A DNA stretch of 64,000 nt, taken from an uncultured Phascolarctobacterium sp. GTDB lineage: Bacteria > Bacillota > Negativicutes > Acidaminococcales > Acidaminococcaceae. Every line of letters starts with the position of its first letter. The stretch's first letter is position 1. This document shows, piece after piece, positions 24,145 to 33,958 of the stretch. The stretch is from positions 1 through 64,000 of the forward strand of contig UQXH01000004.1 in assembly GCA_900545025.1 (NCBI GenBank). The letters run 5' to 3'. Below the pieces are notes generated by a model. It saw only the letters and a list, made by a program, of their open reading frames with translations. It had not been told where the DNA came from and ran no database searches. Position numbers and translations under genes: made by a program.

Positions 24145-25197
24145 TTATTTTACAAGTTCAAGACGGTCGTTAGGCAGATATCTGCGGCCTGCTTTAGCGC
24201 AGGGTTTACCATCAACCATTACTATATCAGCAGTAAAATTGATATTGCCGTCAAAGAAGCTGGAACCGACAGCGTAAGTGTCAACGGGAACACCGGCTGC
24301 TTCAAAAGCAGCAACACGCTTAGCATCAAAACCGCCGGAAACGATAATCTTTACATAATCAAAGCCTTCGGCATCCAAGGCTTTACGTACATTGCATACC
24401 AGTTCCTTGCAGACACCGGTAGGATTGAACATTCCCATCTGGTCAAGCAGACTCTTATCTACCATGCTGCCGGAGGTATCAAGGCGAACACCCTGTAGTT
24501 TATGACCCAGCTTACGTGCAACGGCGAGAGATGTATTTACGCAGTCGTTGTCAAAATCAACCAAAGCAATACGGGCAATTTCGGGATCAACATATTTATC
24601 AAAGGCTTCCGTTGCAGCTACTGTATCGCCATTATATGCAGCAATCAATGCATGGGGAATAGTTCCCAATCCTTTACTGCCGCTGGGAAGTGCGTTGGCA
24701 TCGGTAGAGAAACCTTTGATGCCGCCGATTTTAGCCGCATAGCCGTCGCTTTCCTGAGTATGATAAATGTCATAACGGGCGGGGAAGAACAGCACCGGTT
24801 TGCCATTAGCTGCCTTTACTACATTGCGAACATTAGTTGCTATGCGGCTCTGACGTGCGAGAATGCCAAGATAGATAGTTTCAAGATGAGAAAAGTCAGC
24901 TAAATCTCCTTCAATAGTCATCAATGTTTCCCAGGGTTCTACTTCATCGCCGTCATGCAGTGCGTGAATGACGATGTTTTCGGGATTGTGTGCGCAGGTC
25001 TTAATCAAGGCAATAACTTCATCAATACCGCAGACAACTACATGTTCACGGGTAAATACCTGCATAAGTACGCGGGGATGGTGATTATCTCCGTTTAAGA
25101 TTTCAGCAGTGCGCAGAAAATAGGCATCGCTGTAGTAACCAGCTTTAATTTTTTCTATAGGAAACGTAAAAGATTCGACAGGCAATCTGTTTTTCAT
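24145..25197 (-). CDS. pncB: Nicotinate phosphoribosyltransferase
   Basis: NAD salvage enzyme: nicotinate + PRPP (+ ATP) to nicotinate mononucleotide. The 350-residue product belongs to the shorter archaeal/Thermotoga-like NAPRTase group. Signatures include SRIATNVRNVVKAA, the FFPARYDIYHTQESDGYAAKIGG loop, a central phosphoribosyl-binding region with GVRLDTSGS, and IIVSGGFDAKRVAAFEAAGVPVDTYAVGSSF near the C-terminus. GGAGG (plus 25203-25207) is spaced 5 bases before the ATG at 25197; an in-frame ATG 12 bases further upstream overlaps that site and is rejected. Monocistronic and convergent with the SatP gene. Known relatives prefer nicotinate over nicotinamide. Confidence 0.87.
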   Translation of the reverse strand: MKNRLPVESFTFPIEKIKAGYYSDAYFLRTAEILNGDNHHPRVLMQVFTREHVVVCGIDEVIALIKTCAHNPENIVIHALHDGDEVEPWETLMTIEGDLADFSHLETIYLGILARQSRIATNVRNVVKAANGKPVLFFPARYDIYHTQESDGYAAKIGGIKGFSTDANALPSGSKGLGTIPHALIAAYNGDTVAATEAFDKYVDPEIARIALVDFDNDCVNTSLAVARKLGHKLQGVRLDTSGSMVDKSLLDQMGMFNPTGVCKELVCNVRKALDAEGFDYVKIIVSGGFDAKRVAAFEAAGVPVDTYAVGSSFFDGNINFTADIVMVDGKPCAKAGRRYLPNDRLELVK

Positions 25198-25320
25198 TTT
25201 TACCTCCATTATTGTTTATTAGATAGTATGATATAATAAAAATATGATACAATAATAACGTTTCTTATTCAAGGGATTTCACAAATTTATTAAAAAATGC
25301 TTAATTTTAAGGAGGACTTT

Positions 25321-26433
25321 ATGAACGCAGCCAATAAAAGATATACAGTATTGCTGCTTTCTGCACCAATCGGCTCTGGACATAAGCTGGCAGCAGAAGC
25401 GTTGGAACAGGTTTTTGCGGCAGATAAGGCTGTTCATGTAGTTCATGGCAATATATTTGATTTTTTTCCGCATTTTTTAGGAACAGGTTTTCTGAAAGTT
25501 TATTTGCAGATGCTGCAGCATTTTCCCTGGATGTATAAATATATGTACAAATGGGGGAATCAGGAGAAAGGTTCTCTGTTGATGAAGAACTTTATTAATG
25601 GTATTCTAGCCAGATTAGGCAAAAACTATCTGGAAAAAGTAGCTCCAGATGCTGTTATAGCAACGCATGCAACGCCGGCCGGAATTATTGGCATTTACAA
25701 AAAAAAATTACCGAAAAAATTGTTCCTTGGTGCTGTGATAACAGACTTTACCATACATAAATGGTGGATATGCCCTGGCGTAGATACCTATTTTATTGCT
25801 GATAAACGCTTAACTGACAGACTGCCGGCAAATGCAGAGGTATATGCGTTTGGTATTCCTGTACGGCAAAATTTTATGCAAGCTGATGGCAGCATTTTGC
25901 GGCAGGAACTTGGCATAAATGATGGTGAAAAGATATGCCTGCTTTTGGGCGGTGGTGAAGGACTTCTGCCGATGGCAGAGATTGTGACAGCCTTGCAGGA
26001 AAAAGAGAATATGCATAATATCAGAGTTATAGCTGTTACCGGACATAATAAACAACTGTTTGCTAAATTGCAGCAATGCAAAGCAGACAGACTGACTATC
26101 TACGGCTTTACTGATCAGCTGCCGGAAATAATGACTGCTGCCGACATAGTAGTTTCTAAGGCTGGTGGATTGACTTCAGCTGAGGTATTGAGCTTGGGCA
26201 AAAGGTTTATCATTTACAAACCGCTTCCCGGGCAGGAAGAAGGCAACGCAGCGTTCCTGCATCGTCATTGCGGAGCAGTTATTGCTAAAAGTACGGCTGA
26301 GGTAGCCGATTTTGTGCAGAGTTTCAGCCAGCAAGAAACAGAAGTATTACAGGCAGATATAACAAGATTGCAGGCCGCAGAAAAGATTTGCTCCTGCGTT
26401 ATGAGCCATATAAGGCAAAATGAAATTGCTTGA
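25321..26433 (+). CDS. MGDG synthase-like glycosyltransferase (UgtP/MurG superfamily)
   Basis: Probable glycolipid glycosyltransferase, 370 residues, GT-B fold. The N-terminal MGDG-synthase domain (about 8-175) begins VLLLSAPIGSGHKLAAEAL and contains DAVIATHATPAGI and AVITDFTIHKWWICPGVDTY, typical of diacylglycerol glucosyl/galactosyltransferases. The C-terminal Glyco_tran_28_C domain (about 195-340) has LLLGGGEGLLPM and the sugar-nucleotide motif VVSKAGGLTSAEVLSLGKRFI. AGGAGG lies 4-5 bases before ATG 25321. Acceptor and sugar donor are not certain; a diacylglycerol acceptor is inferred from family membership. It stands alone between a minus-strand gene and the dprA promoter. Confidence 0.82.
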   Translation: MNAANKRYTVLLLSAPIGSGHKLAAEALEQVFAADKAVHVVHGNIFDFFPHFLGTGFLKVYLQMLQHFPWMYKYMYKWGNQEKGSLLMKNFINGILARLGKNYLEKVAPDAVIATHATPAGIIGIYKKKLPKKLFLGAVITDFTIHKWWICPGVDTYFIADKRLTDRLPANAEVYAFGIPVRQNFMQADGSILRQELGINDGEKICLLLGGGEGLLPMAEIVTALQEKENMHNIRVIAVTGHNKQLFAKLQQCKADRLTIYGFTDQLPEIMTAADIVVSKAGGLTSAEVLSLGKRFIIYKPLPGQEEGNAAFLHRHCGAVIAKSTAEVADFVQSFSQQETEVLQADITRLQAAEKICSCVMSHIRQNEIA

Positions 26434-26458
26434 CCGGACGGAATAAGCTTACTATAAT
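26430..26458 (+). promoter_or_regulatory. Promoter of the dprA-topA-trmFO operon
   Basis: TTGACC (26430-26435), exactly 17-base spacer, TATAAT (26453-26458): five of six and six of six consensus bases. The -35 overlaps the stop of the upstream glycosyltransferase gene. Confidence 0.7.
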
Positions 26459-26531
26459 GAAAGAAATCTATGTCTTGCGGCACAACTGTCTGTTGCGTCT
26501 GATTTGACTTGAATAAAAAGGGGTTGAGGTA

Positions 26532-27668
26532 TTGGACGCATTTTATCTGGCAGCTTTGTGTGCTGTGATACCTGGCTTAGGCAGAAGCCGTATTCCCAAG
26601 CTGATAAATTATTTTGGCAGTGCTAAGGCAGTTTATCTTGCTTCTGAGGATGAGCTTAGACAATCGCATATCTGTACGGAAAAGCAGATTGTAAATTTTA
26701 TAACAGGAAGAAAACCTGAATTGCCGGAAAGATTAGCGATATTTTGTCAGAAAAGCGGTGTAGCACTACTCAGCATTTATGATGAGCAATATCCTGCATC
26801 GTTAAAGGAAATTCATGATCCGCCGCTGGTGCTGTATGTTCGTGGTACTTTGCCGAGCAGCATTTATAATCTAGCTGTAGTTGGTTCGAGAGAGGCCTCT
26901 CCTTATGGATTGAAGGCAGCTGCTTATTTTGCGGAGGCCTTTGCCCGAGAACAGATACCTGTTATCAGCGGTGGTGCCAGGGGGATAGATACAGCAGCTC
27001 ATAGGGCTTGTCTGCAAGCTGGCGGTGTGACTGTGGCGGTGCTTGGCTGTGGTATAGATATATGCTATCCGGCAGAAAATAAAAGACTTTTTGAAAGTAT
27101 TGCTGCCAATGGTGCTGTGATTACAGAGTTTGCGCCGGGAACAGAGCCGAAAGCTTATAATTTCCCTGCGCGTAATCGCATCATAGTGGGTTTGTCGCGC
27201 GGCGTGCTGGTAGCTGAGGCAGCCAGAAAAAGCGGCGCTATTATAACTGCAGGCATTGCAGCTGATGAAGCCAGAGAAGTTTATTGTGTTCCCGGTAATA
27301 TCTTTACCGGCAGCAGTATTGGCTGCCATGATCTTATCCGTACTGGAGCCAAGCTGGTAGACGGACCGCAGGATATTTTTGAAGATATGCGTGATTGGTA
27401 TAGCAGAAATAATATTGTGCAGCAGGATATTTTTGCGTTGTCAGATACTGAAAACACTGCTATACCTATCAGAGAAAAAGAAAATTTAGACGGAATGTCT
27501 GATGTGAGCAAAAAGCTTTTGCAATTACTTTTACAGGGGCCGTTATCTTTGGAAGAGCTAACGGAACAGAGCGGGGAGCCTTTTGCTGATGTGAGTATGG
27601 AACTTTTAAATCTGCAGGTGGAAGGGTTGATTGCTGCAGATCAGGCACAAAGGTATTACCGTATTTAG
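26532..27668 (+). CDS. dprA: DNA-processing protein DprA (Smf)
   Basis: Loads RecA on incoming single-stranded DNA during natural transformation. The 378 residues hold an N-terminal SAM-like helical domain (about 1-70), the Rossmann-type DprA core (about 80-285) with VVGSREASPYG, SGGARGIDTAAHRACL, AVLGCGIDICYPAENKRL, the ITEFAPG segment and YNFPARNRIIVGLSRGVLVAEA, and a C-terminal winged-helix domain (about 315-378). The start is TTG, with AAGGGG 8 bases upstream. It heads an operon with topA, as in Bacillus. With the pilus ATPases and secretin in this window it is consistent with competence, although no comEA or comEC is present here. Confidence 0.92.
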   Translation: MDAFYLAALCAVIPGLGRSRIPKLINYFGSAKAVYLASEDELRQSHICTEKQIVNFITGRKPELPERLAIFCQKSGVALLSIYDEQYPASLKEIHDPPLVLYVRGTLPSSIYNLAVVGSREASPYGLKAAAYFAEAFAREQIPVISGGARGIDTAAHRACLQAGGVTVAVLGCGIDICYPAENKRLFESIAANGAVITEFAPGTEPKAYNFPARNRIIVGLSRGVLVAEAARKSGAIITAGIAADEAREVYCVPGNIFTGSSIGCHDLIRTGAKLVDGPQDIFEDMRDWYSRNNIVQQDIFALSDTENTAIPIREKENLDGMSDVSKKLLQLLLQGPLSLEELTEQSGEPFADVSMELLNLQVEGLIAADQAQRYYRI

Positions 27669-27679
27669 GAGGAAAGCAG

Positions 27680-29776
27680 ATGGCAAAGAATTTGGTGATT
27701 GTGGAATCACCAACTAAATCTAAAACAATAGAAAAATTCTTGGGTAAAAATTATACGGTACGTGCTTCTATGGGGCATCTGCGTGATTTGCCGAAAAGCA
27801 CGTTTGGTGTAGATGTAGAACATGATTTTGAACCGAAATATATAAATATTCGTGGCAAAGGCGATTTAATTAAGGAGCTTAAGAATTTAGCTAAAAAATC
27901 AGATAAAATTTTTCTGGCAACTGACCCTGACCGTGAAGGTGAAGCAATCAGCTGGCATTTGGCGTATATCTTAGGCATAGACCCTGAGAAGAAATGCAGA
28001 ATAGAGTTCCACGAAATTACTTCAAATGCTGTCAAAGACGCTTTGAAGAATCCCAGACCCATTGATATTGACAAGGTTGATGCCCAGCAGGCGCGCAGAA
28101 TAATCGACCGTATTGTTGGTTATCAACTTAGCCCGCTGCTGTGGCGCAAGATTCGTAAAGGGTTGAGTGCCGGACGTGTACAGTCTGTCGCTGTAAAAAT
28201 TATTGCCGACAGGGAAAAAGAAATAGCTGATTTTGTACCGCAGGAGTATTGGACTGTTAATGCTAAATTGCGTGAACATGCCAAGGCGCCTATTTTTGAA
28301 GCTGAAGGAGTAAAATATAACGGCAAAAAGCTGGAAATTCATAATGCTGAAGAAGCTCATGCGGTAGAAGAGGCTTTAGCAAATGCTGATTACATTATCA
28401 GTGAAGCTACAAAAAAGGAACGTCGTCGTCGTCCGGCACCGCCGTTTACTACGTCCAGTCTGCAGCAGGAAGCAAATAAAAAGCTTAATTTCACTGCCAA
28501 AAAGACGATGCTGGTTGCGCAGCAGCTTTATGAAGGCGTATCTTTAGGTAAGGCGGCTGTCGGTCTTATTACTTATATGAGGACGGATTCCGTGAGATTT
28601 GCTGACGTAGCCTGTGCTGAAATACGTGACTATATTAAAGAAGTGTTAGGCAGTGAATACTGTCCTGCTAAGCCCAATGTTTTCAGCAGTAAGAAGAATG
28701 CCCAAGATGCTCATGAAGCTATCAGACCGACCAGTGTATTGCGTACTCCAGATGAGGTTGCTCCTTTCCTGACTAAGGATCAGCTGAAACTCTATACCTT
28801 GATTTGGCAGCGTGCTGTTGCCAGCCAGATGACTGATGCAGTATATGATGTTACTACGCTGTTGGTGGATGCAGATAAATATCAGCTGCGTGCCAGCGGT
28901 GCAATCTTAAAATTTCCCGGTTTCTTAAAGTTAAGCCGCCAGGCTGATGATGAGAAAGAAAAGACTGTGCCGTTTATTGAAGCCGGTACCAAAGTTTTAC
29001 TGCATAAACTTTTACCCGCTGAGCAGCATTTTACTGAACCGCCTGCACATTTTACTGAGGCCACCTTGGTAAAAGAGCTTGAGGATAAAGGAATAGGTCG
29101 TCCGAGTACCTATGCTCCTACGATTCAGACTATTTTGGATAGAGGCTATATTGCCAAAGAAGGCAAAAAGCTCGTTATTACAGAATTGGGTTTACTGGTC
29201 GTAGACATGCTTACCAAATATTTTACTGAGCTTATCGATATTCCGTTTTCTGCAGAGTTGGAAGCAGAACTTGACGAAATTGCTGAACATCATGCAGACA
29301 AAAATGATATTATCAGAAAGTTCTATGAGCCGTTTGCCAAGCTGTTGGCAGTTGCAGATAAGGAAATAGAAACTGTGGAGATGCCTGTACAGGTGACAGA
29401 TATTCCCTGTGAAAAATGCGGGCGCATGATGGTGGTAAAGCAAGGACGTTTTGGCAGTTTCTTAGCTTGTCCTGGATTCCCTGAATGCCGCACTACCAAG
29501 CCTATTTTAAAGAAAATAGGTGTTAAATGCCCTGAATGCGGCGGCGAAGTCATTGAACGCAAAACAAAGACCAGAAAGATTTTTTACGGCTGTGAAAATT
29601 ATCCGACCTGCTCTTTTACTTCCTGGGATAAGCCCACGGAAGAAATATGTCCTGCTTGCGGCAAGATTATGTATGAGCATGCGGAAAAAAATGGACAGAA
29701 AAAGTTATACTGTATGAATCAGGAATGCAGTAATTGTAAGATAACAAGAAAGGGAACAGTAAAAAGTGATAAATAA
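27680..29776 (+). CDS. topA: DNA topoisomerase I (type IA)
   Basis: Relaxes negative supercoils by transient single-strand cleavage. The 698-residue protein has an N-terminal Toprim domain ([17 protein letters not shown], with the metal-binding [13 protein letters not shown]) and the catalytic tyrosine in [12 protein letters not shown] (Y299). Three C-terminal four-cysteine zinc ribbons follow: about 573-600 (CEKCG...CPGFPEC), 615-640 (CPECG...CENYPTC) and 655-690 (CPACG...CMNQECSNC). The ATG is 11 bases after the dprA stop with an AGGAGGAAA-type site, and the gene overlaps trmFO by 11 bases. Length and layout are normal. Confidence 0.95.
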   Translation: MAKNLVIVESPTKSKTIEKFLGKNYTVRASMGHLRDLPKSTFGVDVEHDFEPKYINIRGKGDLIKELKNLAKKSDKIFLATDPDREGEAISWHLAYILGIDPEKKCRIEFHEITSNAVKDALKNPRPIDIDKVDAQQARRIIDRIVGYQLSPLLWRKIRKGLSAGRVQSVAVKIIADREKEIADFVPQEYWTVNAKLREHAKAPIFEAEGVKYNGKKLEIHNAEEAHAVEEALANADYIISEATKKERRRRPAPPFTTSSLQQEANKKLNFTAKKTMLVAQQLYEGVSLGKAAVGLITYMRTDSVRFADVACAEIRDYIKEVLGSEYCPAKPNVFSSKKNAQDAHEAIRPTSVLRTPDEVAPFLTKDQLKLYTLIWQRAVASQMTDAVYDVTTLLVDADKYQLRASGAILKFPGFLKLSRQADDEKEKTVPFIEAGTKVLLHKLLPAEQHFTEPPAHFTEATLVKELEDKGIGRPSTYAPTIQTILDRGYIAKEGKKLVITELGLLVVDMLTKYFTELIDIPFSAELEAELDEIAEHHADKNDIIRKFYEPFAKLLAVADKEIETVEMPVQVTDIPCEKCGRMMVVKQGRFGSFLACPGFPECRTTKPILKKIGVKCPECGGEVIERKTKTRKIFYGCENYPTCSFTSWDKPTEEICPACGKIMYEHAEKNGQKKLYCMNQECSNCKITRKGTVKSDK

Positions 29777-31088
29777 TCCTATTCATGTCATCGGCGGTGG
29801 ATTAGCTGGTTGCGAAGCTGCCTGGCAGATTGTCAGATATGGTATTCCGGTCATCCTCCATGAGATGCGTCCGACAAAATCGGATGAAGCACATAAAACA
29901 GCTTATTTTGCTGAGCTGGTTTGCAGCAATTCGCTGCGGGCAAATAATATAGAAAATGCAGTGGGGTTACTGAAAGAAGAAATGCGTCGTCTTGACTCTT
30001 TGATTCTCAGGCAGGCTGATTTATTCAAAGTGCCGGCAGGCGGAGCGTTAGCTGTGGACCGTGAGGGGTTTGCTGCCAGCATCACCGATATTATCAGCAA
30101 TCATCCTCTCATCACTGTAGTTAATGAAGAAGTTACTGATTTAGAAAGTTTGGAAGGCATTGTGATAGTAGCCAGCGGGCCGCTGACTTCGCCTGCACTT
30201 TCAGAAGCTATTCAAAAACTGCTTGATGCTGAATATTTTTATTTCTATGATGCAGCTGCTCCGATAGTTGCTGCTGATTCTCTTAATTACGATAAGGTTT
30301 ATCGTGCTTCGCGTTATGACAAGGGCGATGCGGATTATCTTAATTGCCCTTTTGAAACTAAGGAAGAATATTTTGCTTTTTGGCAGGCTTTGTGTACTGC
30401 AGAGCTTGCTCCTGTTAAAGACTTTGAAAAGGAAGTATTCTTTGAGGCCTGCATGCCCATAGAAGAAATGGCTTCACGCGGTGAAGACACTATGCGTTTT
30501 GGCCCTTTAAAACCAGTTGGCTTAGTTGACCCGCGAACAGGCAAAGAAGCTTATGCAGTCGTACAGCTGCGTCAGGATAATGCAGCTGCTTCCCTTTATA
30601 ATATTGTTGGATTTCAGACTCATCTTAAATGGCCGGAGCAGAAGCGTGTCTTTGGTATGATTCCCGGACTGGAAAATGCAGAATTTGTTAGATATGGTGT
30701 TATGCATAAGAATACTTATATGAATTCACCGCAGCTGCTGACAGATAAATTTAACTTGAGAAAAAATAGTAAATTCTATTTTGCTGGTCAGATGACAGGC
30801 GTAGAAGGTTATGTAGAATCTGCTGCTTCCGGTCTAATGGCTGGATTACATGCTGCCAGGGCAGTGCTTGGATTGCCGGAAATTGATTTTACCAATGAAA
30901 CAGCGCATGGAGCGTTGGCGGCTTATATCAGCAACAGCGAGATTAAAAACTTTCAGCCGATGAATGTTAATTTTGGCTTGATTGCTCCTTTAGGACAGAG
31001 AATCAGAAAGAAACGCGAAAAAAACGCTTTGATTGCTCAACGTGCTTTGGATAAAATTGAAGCAATTAAAAAACAGTATGATTTATAG
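29766..31088 (+). CDS. trmFO: Methylenetetrahydrofolate-dependent tRNA (uracil-54-C5) methyltransferase TrmFO
   Basis: Flavoprotein that methylates U54 in the T-loop of tRNA using methylenetetrahydrofolate and FADH2. The 440 residues start with the FAD-binding [14 protein letters not shown] and have [14 protein letters not shown], the [12 protein letters not shown] signature and the conserved cysteine in [14 protein letters not shown] (C229). The C-terminal [23 protein letters not shown] closes the FAD site. The start is GTG inside the last codons of topA (11-base overlap), which indicates translational coupling. The order topA-trmFO-xerC-codY matches Bacillus, supporting a Firmicute ancestry. 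Confidence 0.94.
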   Translation: MINNPIHVIGGGLAGCEAAWQIVRYGIPVILHEMRPTKSDEAHKTAYFAELVCSNSLRANNIENAVGLLKEEMRRLDSLILRQADLFKVPAGGALAVDREGFAASITDIISNHPLITVVNEEVTDLESLEGIVIVASGPLTSPALSEAIQKLLDAEYFYFYDAAAPIVAADSLNYDKVYRASRYDKGDADYLNCPFETKEEYFAFWQALCTAELAPVKDFEKEVFFEACMPIEEMASRGEDTMRFGPLKPVGLVDPRTGKEAYAVVQLRQDNAAASLYNIVGFQTHLKWPEQKRVFGMIPGLENAEFVRYGVMHKNTYMNSPQLLTDKFNLRKNSKFYFAGQMTGVEGYVESAASGLMAGLHAARAVLGLPEIDFTNETAHGALAAYISNSEIKNFQPMNVNFGLIAPLGQRIRKKREKNALIAQRALDKIEAIKKQYDL

Positions 31089-31127
31089 GAATTTATTCTT
31101 TTAATTAAAAAGGCTTTAAATTGAATT

Positions 31128-31157
31128 AAAAACAGTGCTTACGGCACTGTTTTTTTG
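31128..31157 (+). terminator. Terminator after trmFO
   Basis: Stem AAAAACAGTGC / GCACTGTTTTT around a 5-base loop, extending into a T7 run, about 40 bases past the trmFO stop. Confidence 0.85.
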
Positions 31158-31211
31158 TTGTATAAATTCAAAATAATACTTATTAAATATTCAAATTACT
31201 AAAATTTTTTC

Positions 31212-31240
31212 TTGAAAGCAATTTTTATTTATGATATTAT
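31212..31240 (+). promoter_or_regulatory. Promoter of the xerC-codY operon
   Basis: TTGAAA (31212-31217), 17-base spacer, TATTAT (31235-31240); an overlapping TATAAT (31238-31243) would give 20 bases. AGGAG and ATG 31264 follow about 20 bases later. Confidence 0.55.
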
Positions 31241-31263
31241 AATCAACGCAAGGAGTAAGTAAA

Positions 31264-32175
31264 ATGACGATTTCACAGTCTGGACTGCCAGATAAGTTTT
31301 GTGCATATTTACATATTGAAAAAAATGCTTCTCCGCTTACTGTTACTAATTATCAAAAGGATATCAAATCTTTTGCTGATTTTTTGCGACAGCGGTTTAA
31401 GCGTGACTTCCAATGGCAGCAGATTGGTGCTTTGGATATAAGGGCATATCTTGCAGATTTAAATAAACATAATTATGCAAAACGTACCATAGCGCGCAAG
31501 ATTTCGTCTCTGCGCTCATTCTATAAATATCTGGTACGTGAGAATTATCTTGAATACAATCCGTTCGTTAATGTTAAAACACCTAAGCTTGACAAAAAGC
31601 TGCCGAGTTTTTTAGAAGAGTTTGAAATTAACGAATTATTGCAACTTCCAGATAAGACGTTGTTAGGGAGGCGTGATCAGGCTGTTTTAGAGTTGCTTTA
31701 TGCTACCGGCTGCCGTGTATCAGAATTGGTTGGACTTACGTTAGAAAACGTAGATATAGCTAATAGATATGTGCTGCTGCATGGCAAGGGTGATAAAGAG
31801 CGTATAGTGCCTTTGGGAACACTTTGCTGCAATGCTTTAAAGGAGTATTATGATAACAGCAGGAAAGTGCTCTTGCAGAAATATCCAAATAATAAACATG
31901 ATTATGTATTTGTCAATAGCCGTGGAGGTATTTTGACAGATAGAAGCGTAAGGCGGATTTTAGAAAAATATATTTTGCAGTTAGCCGTACATAAAAAGGT
32001 CAGTCCGCATACGATTCGACATACGTTCGCTACACATTTGCTGGATCATGGTGCTGATTTGAGAGCGGTTCAGGAACTGCTGGGACATGCTAATTTATCT
32101 ACGACACAGATTTATACGCATATTACAGCTGAACGCATTGCATCTGTTTATCAGGAAAATCATCCACGCGCTTAG
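31264..32175 (+). CDS. xerC: Tyrosine recombinase XerC
   Basis: Site-specific recombinase that resolves chromosome dimers at dif together with XerD. The 303 residues have an N-terminal SAM-like core-binding domain (about 8-95: FCAYLHIEKNASPLTVTNY) and a C-terminal catalytic domain with the full set R151, K175, H249, R252, H275 and nucleophile Y284 (within HTIRHTFATHLLDHGADL and GHANLSTTQIYTHI). Position between trmFO and codY matches Bacillus codV (XerC). No att-like repeats or phage genes are adjacent, so it is the housekeeping recombinase. AGGAG precedes the ATG. Confidence 0.92.
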   Translation: MTISQSGLPDKFCAYLHIEKNASPLTVTNYQKDIKSFADFLRQRFKRDFQWQQIGALDIRAYLADLNKHNYAKRTIARKISSLRSFYKYLVRENYLEYNPFVNVKTPKLDKKLPSFLEEFEINELLQLPDKTLLGRRDQAVLELLYATGCRVSELVGLTLENVDIANRYVLLHGKGDKERIVPLGTLCCNALKEYYDNSRKVLLQKYPNNKHDYVFVNSRGGILTDRSVRRILEKYILQLAVHKKVSPHTIRHTFATHLLDHGADLRAVQELLGHANLSTTQIYTHITAERIASVYQENHPRA

Positions 32176-32199
32176 AGCATAGTTTTGGAGGGGATTTTT

Positions 32200-32973
32200 A
32201 TGGAGCTGCTGGAAAAAACAAGAAAAATCAATAAATTGCTGCAAACTGGCGATAAAGTTGAATTTAATGCTATTGCTAAAACTTTGCGTGATGTTATCGG
32301 CGCCAATACCTATATTGTAGGCAGAAAAGGCGGCGTCAAGGGATATTCTCTAATCAGTGAATTTGAATGTGACATTATGAAAGAACATGTGCTCAGTATT
32401 AAACGCTTTCCTGAAAGCTATTTGCATTTTATTATGGGTATAAGCGAAACTGTGGCCAATATACCTCATGCAGAGCAGGAATGTTCTTTTTTAAATGATG
32501 TTAAATGTATTTTTAAAGATAAAATGACTACTATAGTACCTATCTATGGTAATGGTGAACGTTTAGGGACTTTGATTGTGGCAAAATATGATGCAGGATT
32601 TAACGATGAGGATTTGCTGCTGGCTGAATATGCTGCTACAGTTTTAGGGGTAGAAATACTGCATGACCGGGAAGCAAGAGTGGCAGAAGAAGCACGTAAG
32701 CGCGTGATGGTACAGATTGCTTTTTCGACGCTTTCATATTCTGAATTAGAGGCTGTTATCAATATTTTAGGCGAGTTGAACGGCAACGAAGGCTTACTGG
32801 TTGCTTCTAAAATAGCTGACAGGGTTGGGATTACCCGTTCTGTAATCGTTAATGCTTTGAGAAAATTTGAAAGTGCCGACCTTATTGAAACTAAGTCTCT
32901 TGGTATGAAGGGCACTTATATCAGAGTTAAAAATGAATTCTTATTTGATGAATTAAAGAAAAAACAACAATAA
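32200..32973 (+). CDS. codY: GTP- and branched-chain amino acid-sensing regulator CodY
   Basis: Global nutrient-responsive repressor of low-GC Firmicutes. The 257 residues show the N-terminal GAF ligand domain (about 1-155), with the RKGGVKGYSL and HAEQECSFLNDV regions, and the near-invariant winged helix (about 203-250): ASKIADRVGITRSVIVNALR followed by KFESADLIETKSLGMKGTYI. ATG 32200 follows GGAGGGG; a TTG 15 bases upstream lies ahead of that site and is rejected. It is downstream of xerC with no terminator between them. In Bacillus clpQ and clpY (hslVU) lie between xerC and codY; here they are missing. CodY in an outer-membrane-bearing lineage indicates vertical Firmicute descent. Confidence 0.95.
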   Translation: MELLEKTRKINKLLQTGDKVEFNAIAKTLRDVIGANTYIVGRKGGVKGYSLISEFECDIMKEHVLSIKRFPESYLHFIMGISETVANIPHAEQECSFLNDVKCIFKDKMTTIVPIYGNGERLGTLIVAKYDAGFNDEDLLLAEYAATVLGVEILHDREARVAEEARKRVMVQIAFSTLSYSELEAVINILGELNGNEGLLVASKIADRVGITRSVIVNALRKFESADLIETKSLGMKGTYIRVKNEFLFDELKKKQQ

Positions 32974-32982
32974 AGTAATGCT

Positions 32983-33013
32983 AAGCCGAAAATATTTTTA
33001 TTTTCGGCTTTTT
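32983..33013 (+). terminator. Terminator after codY
   Basis: Perfect stem AAGCCGAAAAT / ATTTTCGGCTT (32983-32993 with 33000-33010), followed by Ts. Confidence 0.85.
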
Positions 33014-33081
33014 GCATGGTTTTTTATTTGCTGCTGCGTTATACTGAAAGCAGATAATTTCATTACGAAAGGATGAGCAAT

Positions 33082-33858
33082 ATGGAAAGTGCAGTTTTAT
33101 ATGAAGTGAAGGATGGCATTGCTACTATTACCCTTAACAGACCGCAAAGCCTTAATTCCATGAATGATGCTTTGATTGACGGTTTGCATGATGCATTAGA
33201 CTGCATTGAAAAAGATGATAACGTAAGGTGTGCAGTACTTACCGGCAATGGTAAAGCTTTTTGTGCAGGCGGTGATTTGCCGTTTTTAAACAGTATTGCT
33301 TCTGCTGCTGCAAGAAGAAAATTCATTGCTAAAGTAGGTGCCGTTGCTAAACGTATTACTATCATAGAAAAGCCTTTCATCGCTATGGTTAATGGTGTTG
33401 CGGCCGGAGCAGGTGTAAATCTTATGCTGGCTTGTGATTTAGTATATGCGGTGGATAAGGCTCGGTTTGCTCAAAGCTTTGCTAAGGTTGGTTTGATTCC
33501 TGACTGCGGCGGTTTGTATTTCCTGCCAAAAGCCATAGGCTTGCATAAAGCCAAAGAGTTAATGTTTACTGCCGACTTAATTGGTGCTGAACAGGCAGCT
33601 GCCTTGGGGATGCTTAATCATGTATGCAGTGAGGACGAGCTTGCAGAAGATGTATATGCAATGGCTCAGCGTCTGGCAGTCAGTGCACCGCTTTCTATAA
33701 GCTTGATAAAAAAATATCTTAATAATACTTCTCTTGGCCTTGATGAAATACTTGCTGCCGAAGAAAGTACGCAGGCTCTTTTGATGGATACGGAAGACTG
33801 CCGTGAAGGTATTACTGCTTTTAAGGAAAAGCGTAACCCTGTTTTCACAGGTAAATGA
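33082..33858 (+). CDS. Enoyl-CoA hydratase/isomerase (crotonase) family protein
   Basis: Crotonase-fold acyl-CoA enzyme, 258 residues. The oxyanion-hole segments are present: GKAFCAGGDLPFL (about 57-69) and MVNGVAAGAGVNLMLACD (about 102-119). The following SFAKVGLIPDCGGLYFLPKAIG carries Asp in the IPDxGG position seen in PaaG-type isomerases, rather than the first hydratase glutamate (PE-I-x-x-G), so isomerase activity is at least as likely as hydratase. Start ATG 33082 has AAGGA 9 bases upstream; the in-frame ATG 33073 abuts that site. It is monocistronic with its own terminator, away from any beta-oxidation cluster. The substrate is unknown. Confidence 0.82.
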   Translation: MESAVLYEVKDGIATITLNRPQSLNSMNDALIDGLHDALDCIEKDDNVRCAVLTGNGKAFCAGGDLPFLNSIASAAARRKFIAKVGAVAKRITIIEKPFIAMVNGVAAGAGVNLMLACDLVYAVDKARFAQSFAKVGLIPDCGGLYFLPKAIGLHKAKELMFTADLIGAEQAAALGMLNHVCSEDELAEDVYAMAQRLAVSAPLSISLIKKYLNNTSLGLDEILAAEESTQALLMDTEDCREGITAFKEKRNPVFTGK

Positions 33859-33877
33859 TAATTATTTAAGTTAAATC

Positions 33878-33905
33878 AAACGGAATCGTTTAGCGATTCC
33901 GTTTT
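33878..33905 (+). terminator. Terminator after the crotonase gene
   Basis: Perfect stem CGGAATCG / CGATTCCG with flanking AAA/TTTT, 5-base loop, 20 bases past the stop. Confidence 0.82.
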
Positions 33906-33958
33906 CTTTTTAATATAAATGTTGTATAATTATATTTATTATATTGATGGAGGTATAT

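Noticed and set aside
31197..31225. Possible CodY box upstream of xerC-codY
   Set aside because: The A/T-rich TTTTTCTTGAAAGCAATT stretch matches AATTTTCWGAAAATT only loosely and with wrong spacing; not enough to call autoregulation.
31264..32175. Tyrosine recombinase as a phage or island integrase
   Set aside because: Conserved trmFO-xerC-codY context and length identify the housekeeping XerC; no att repeats or mobile genes are nearby.
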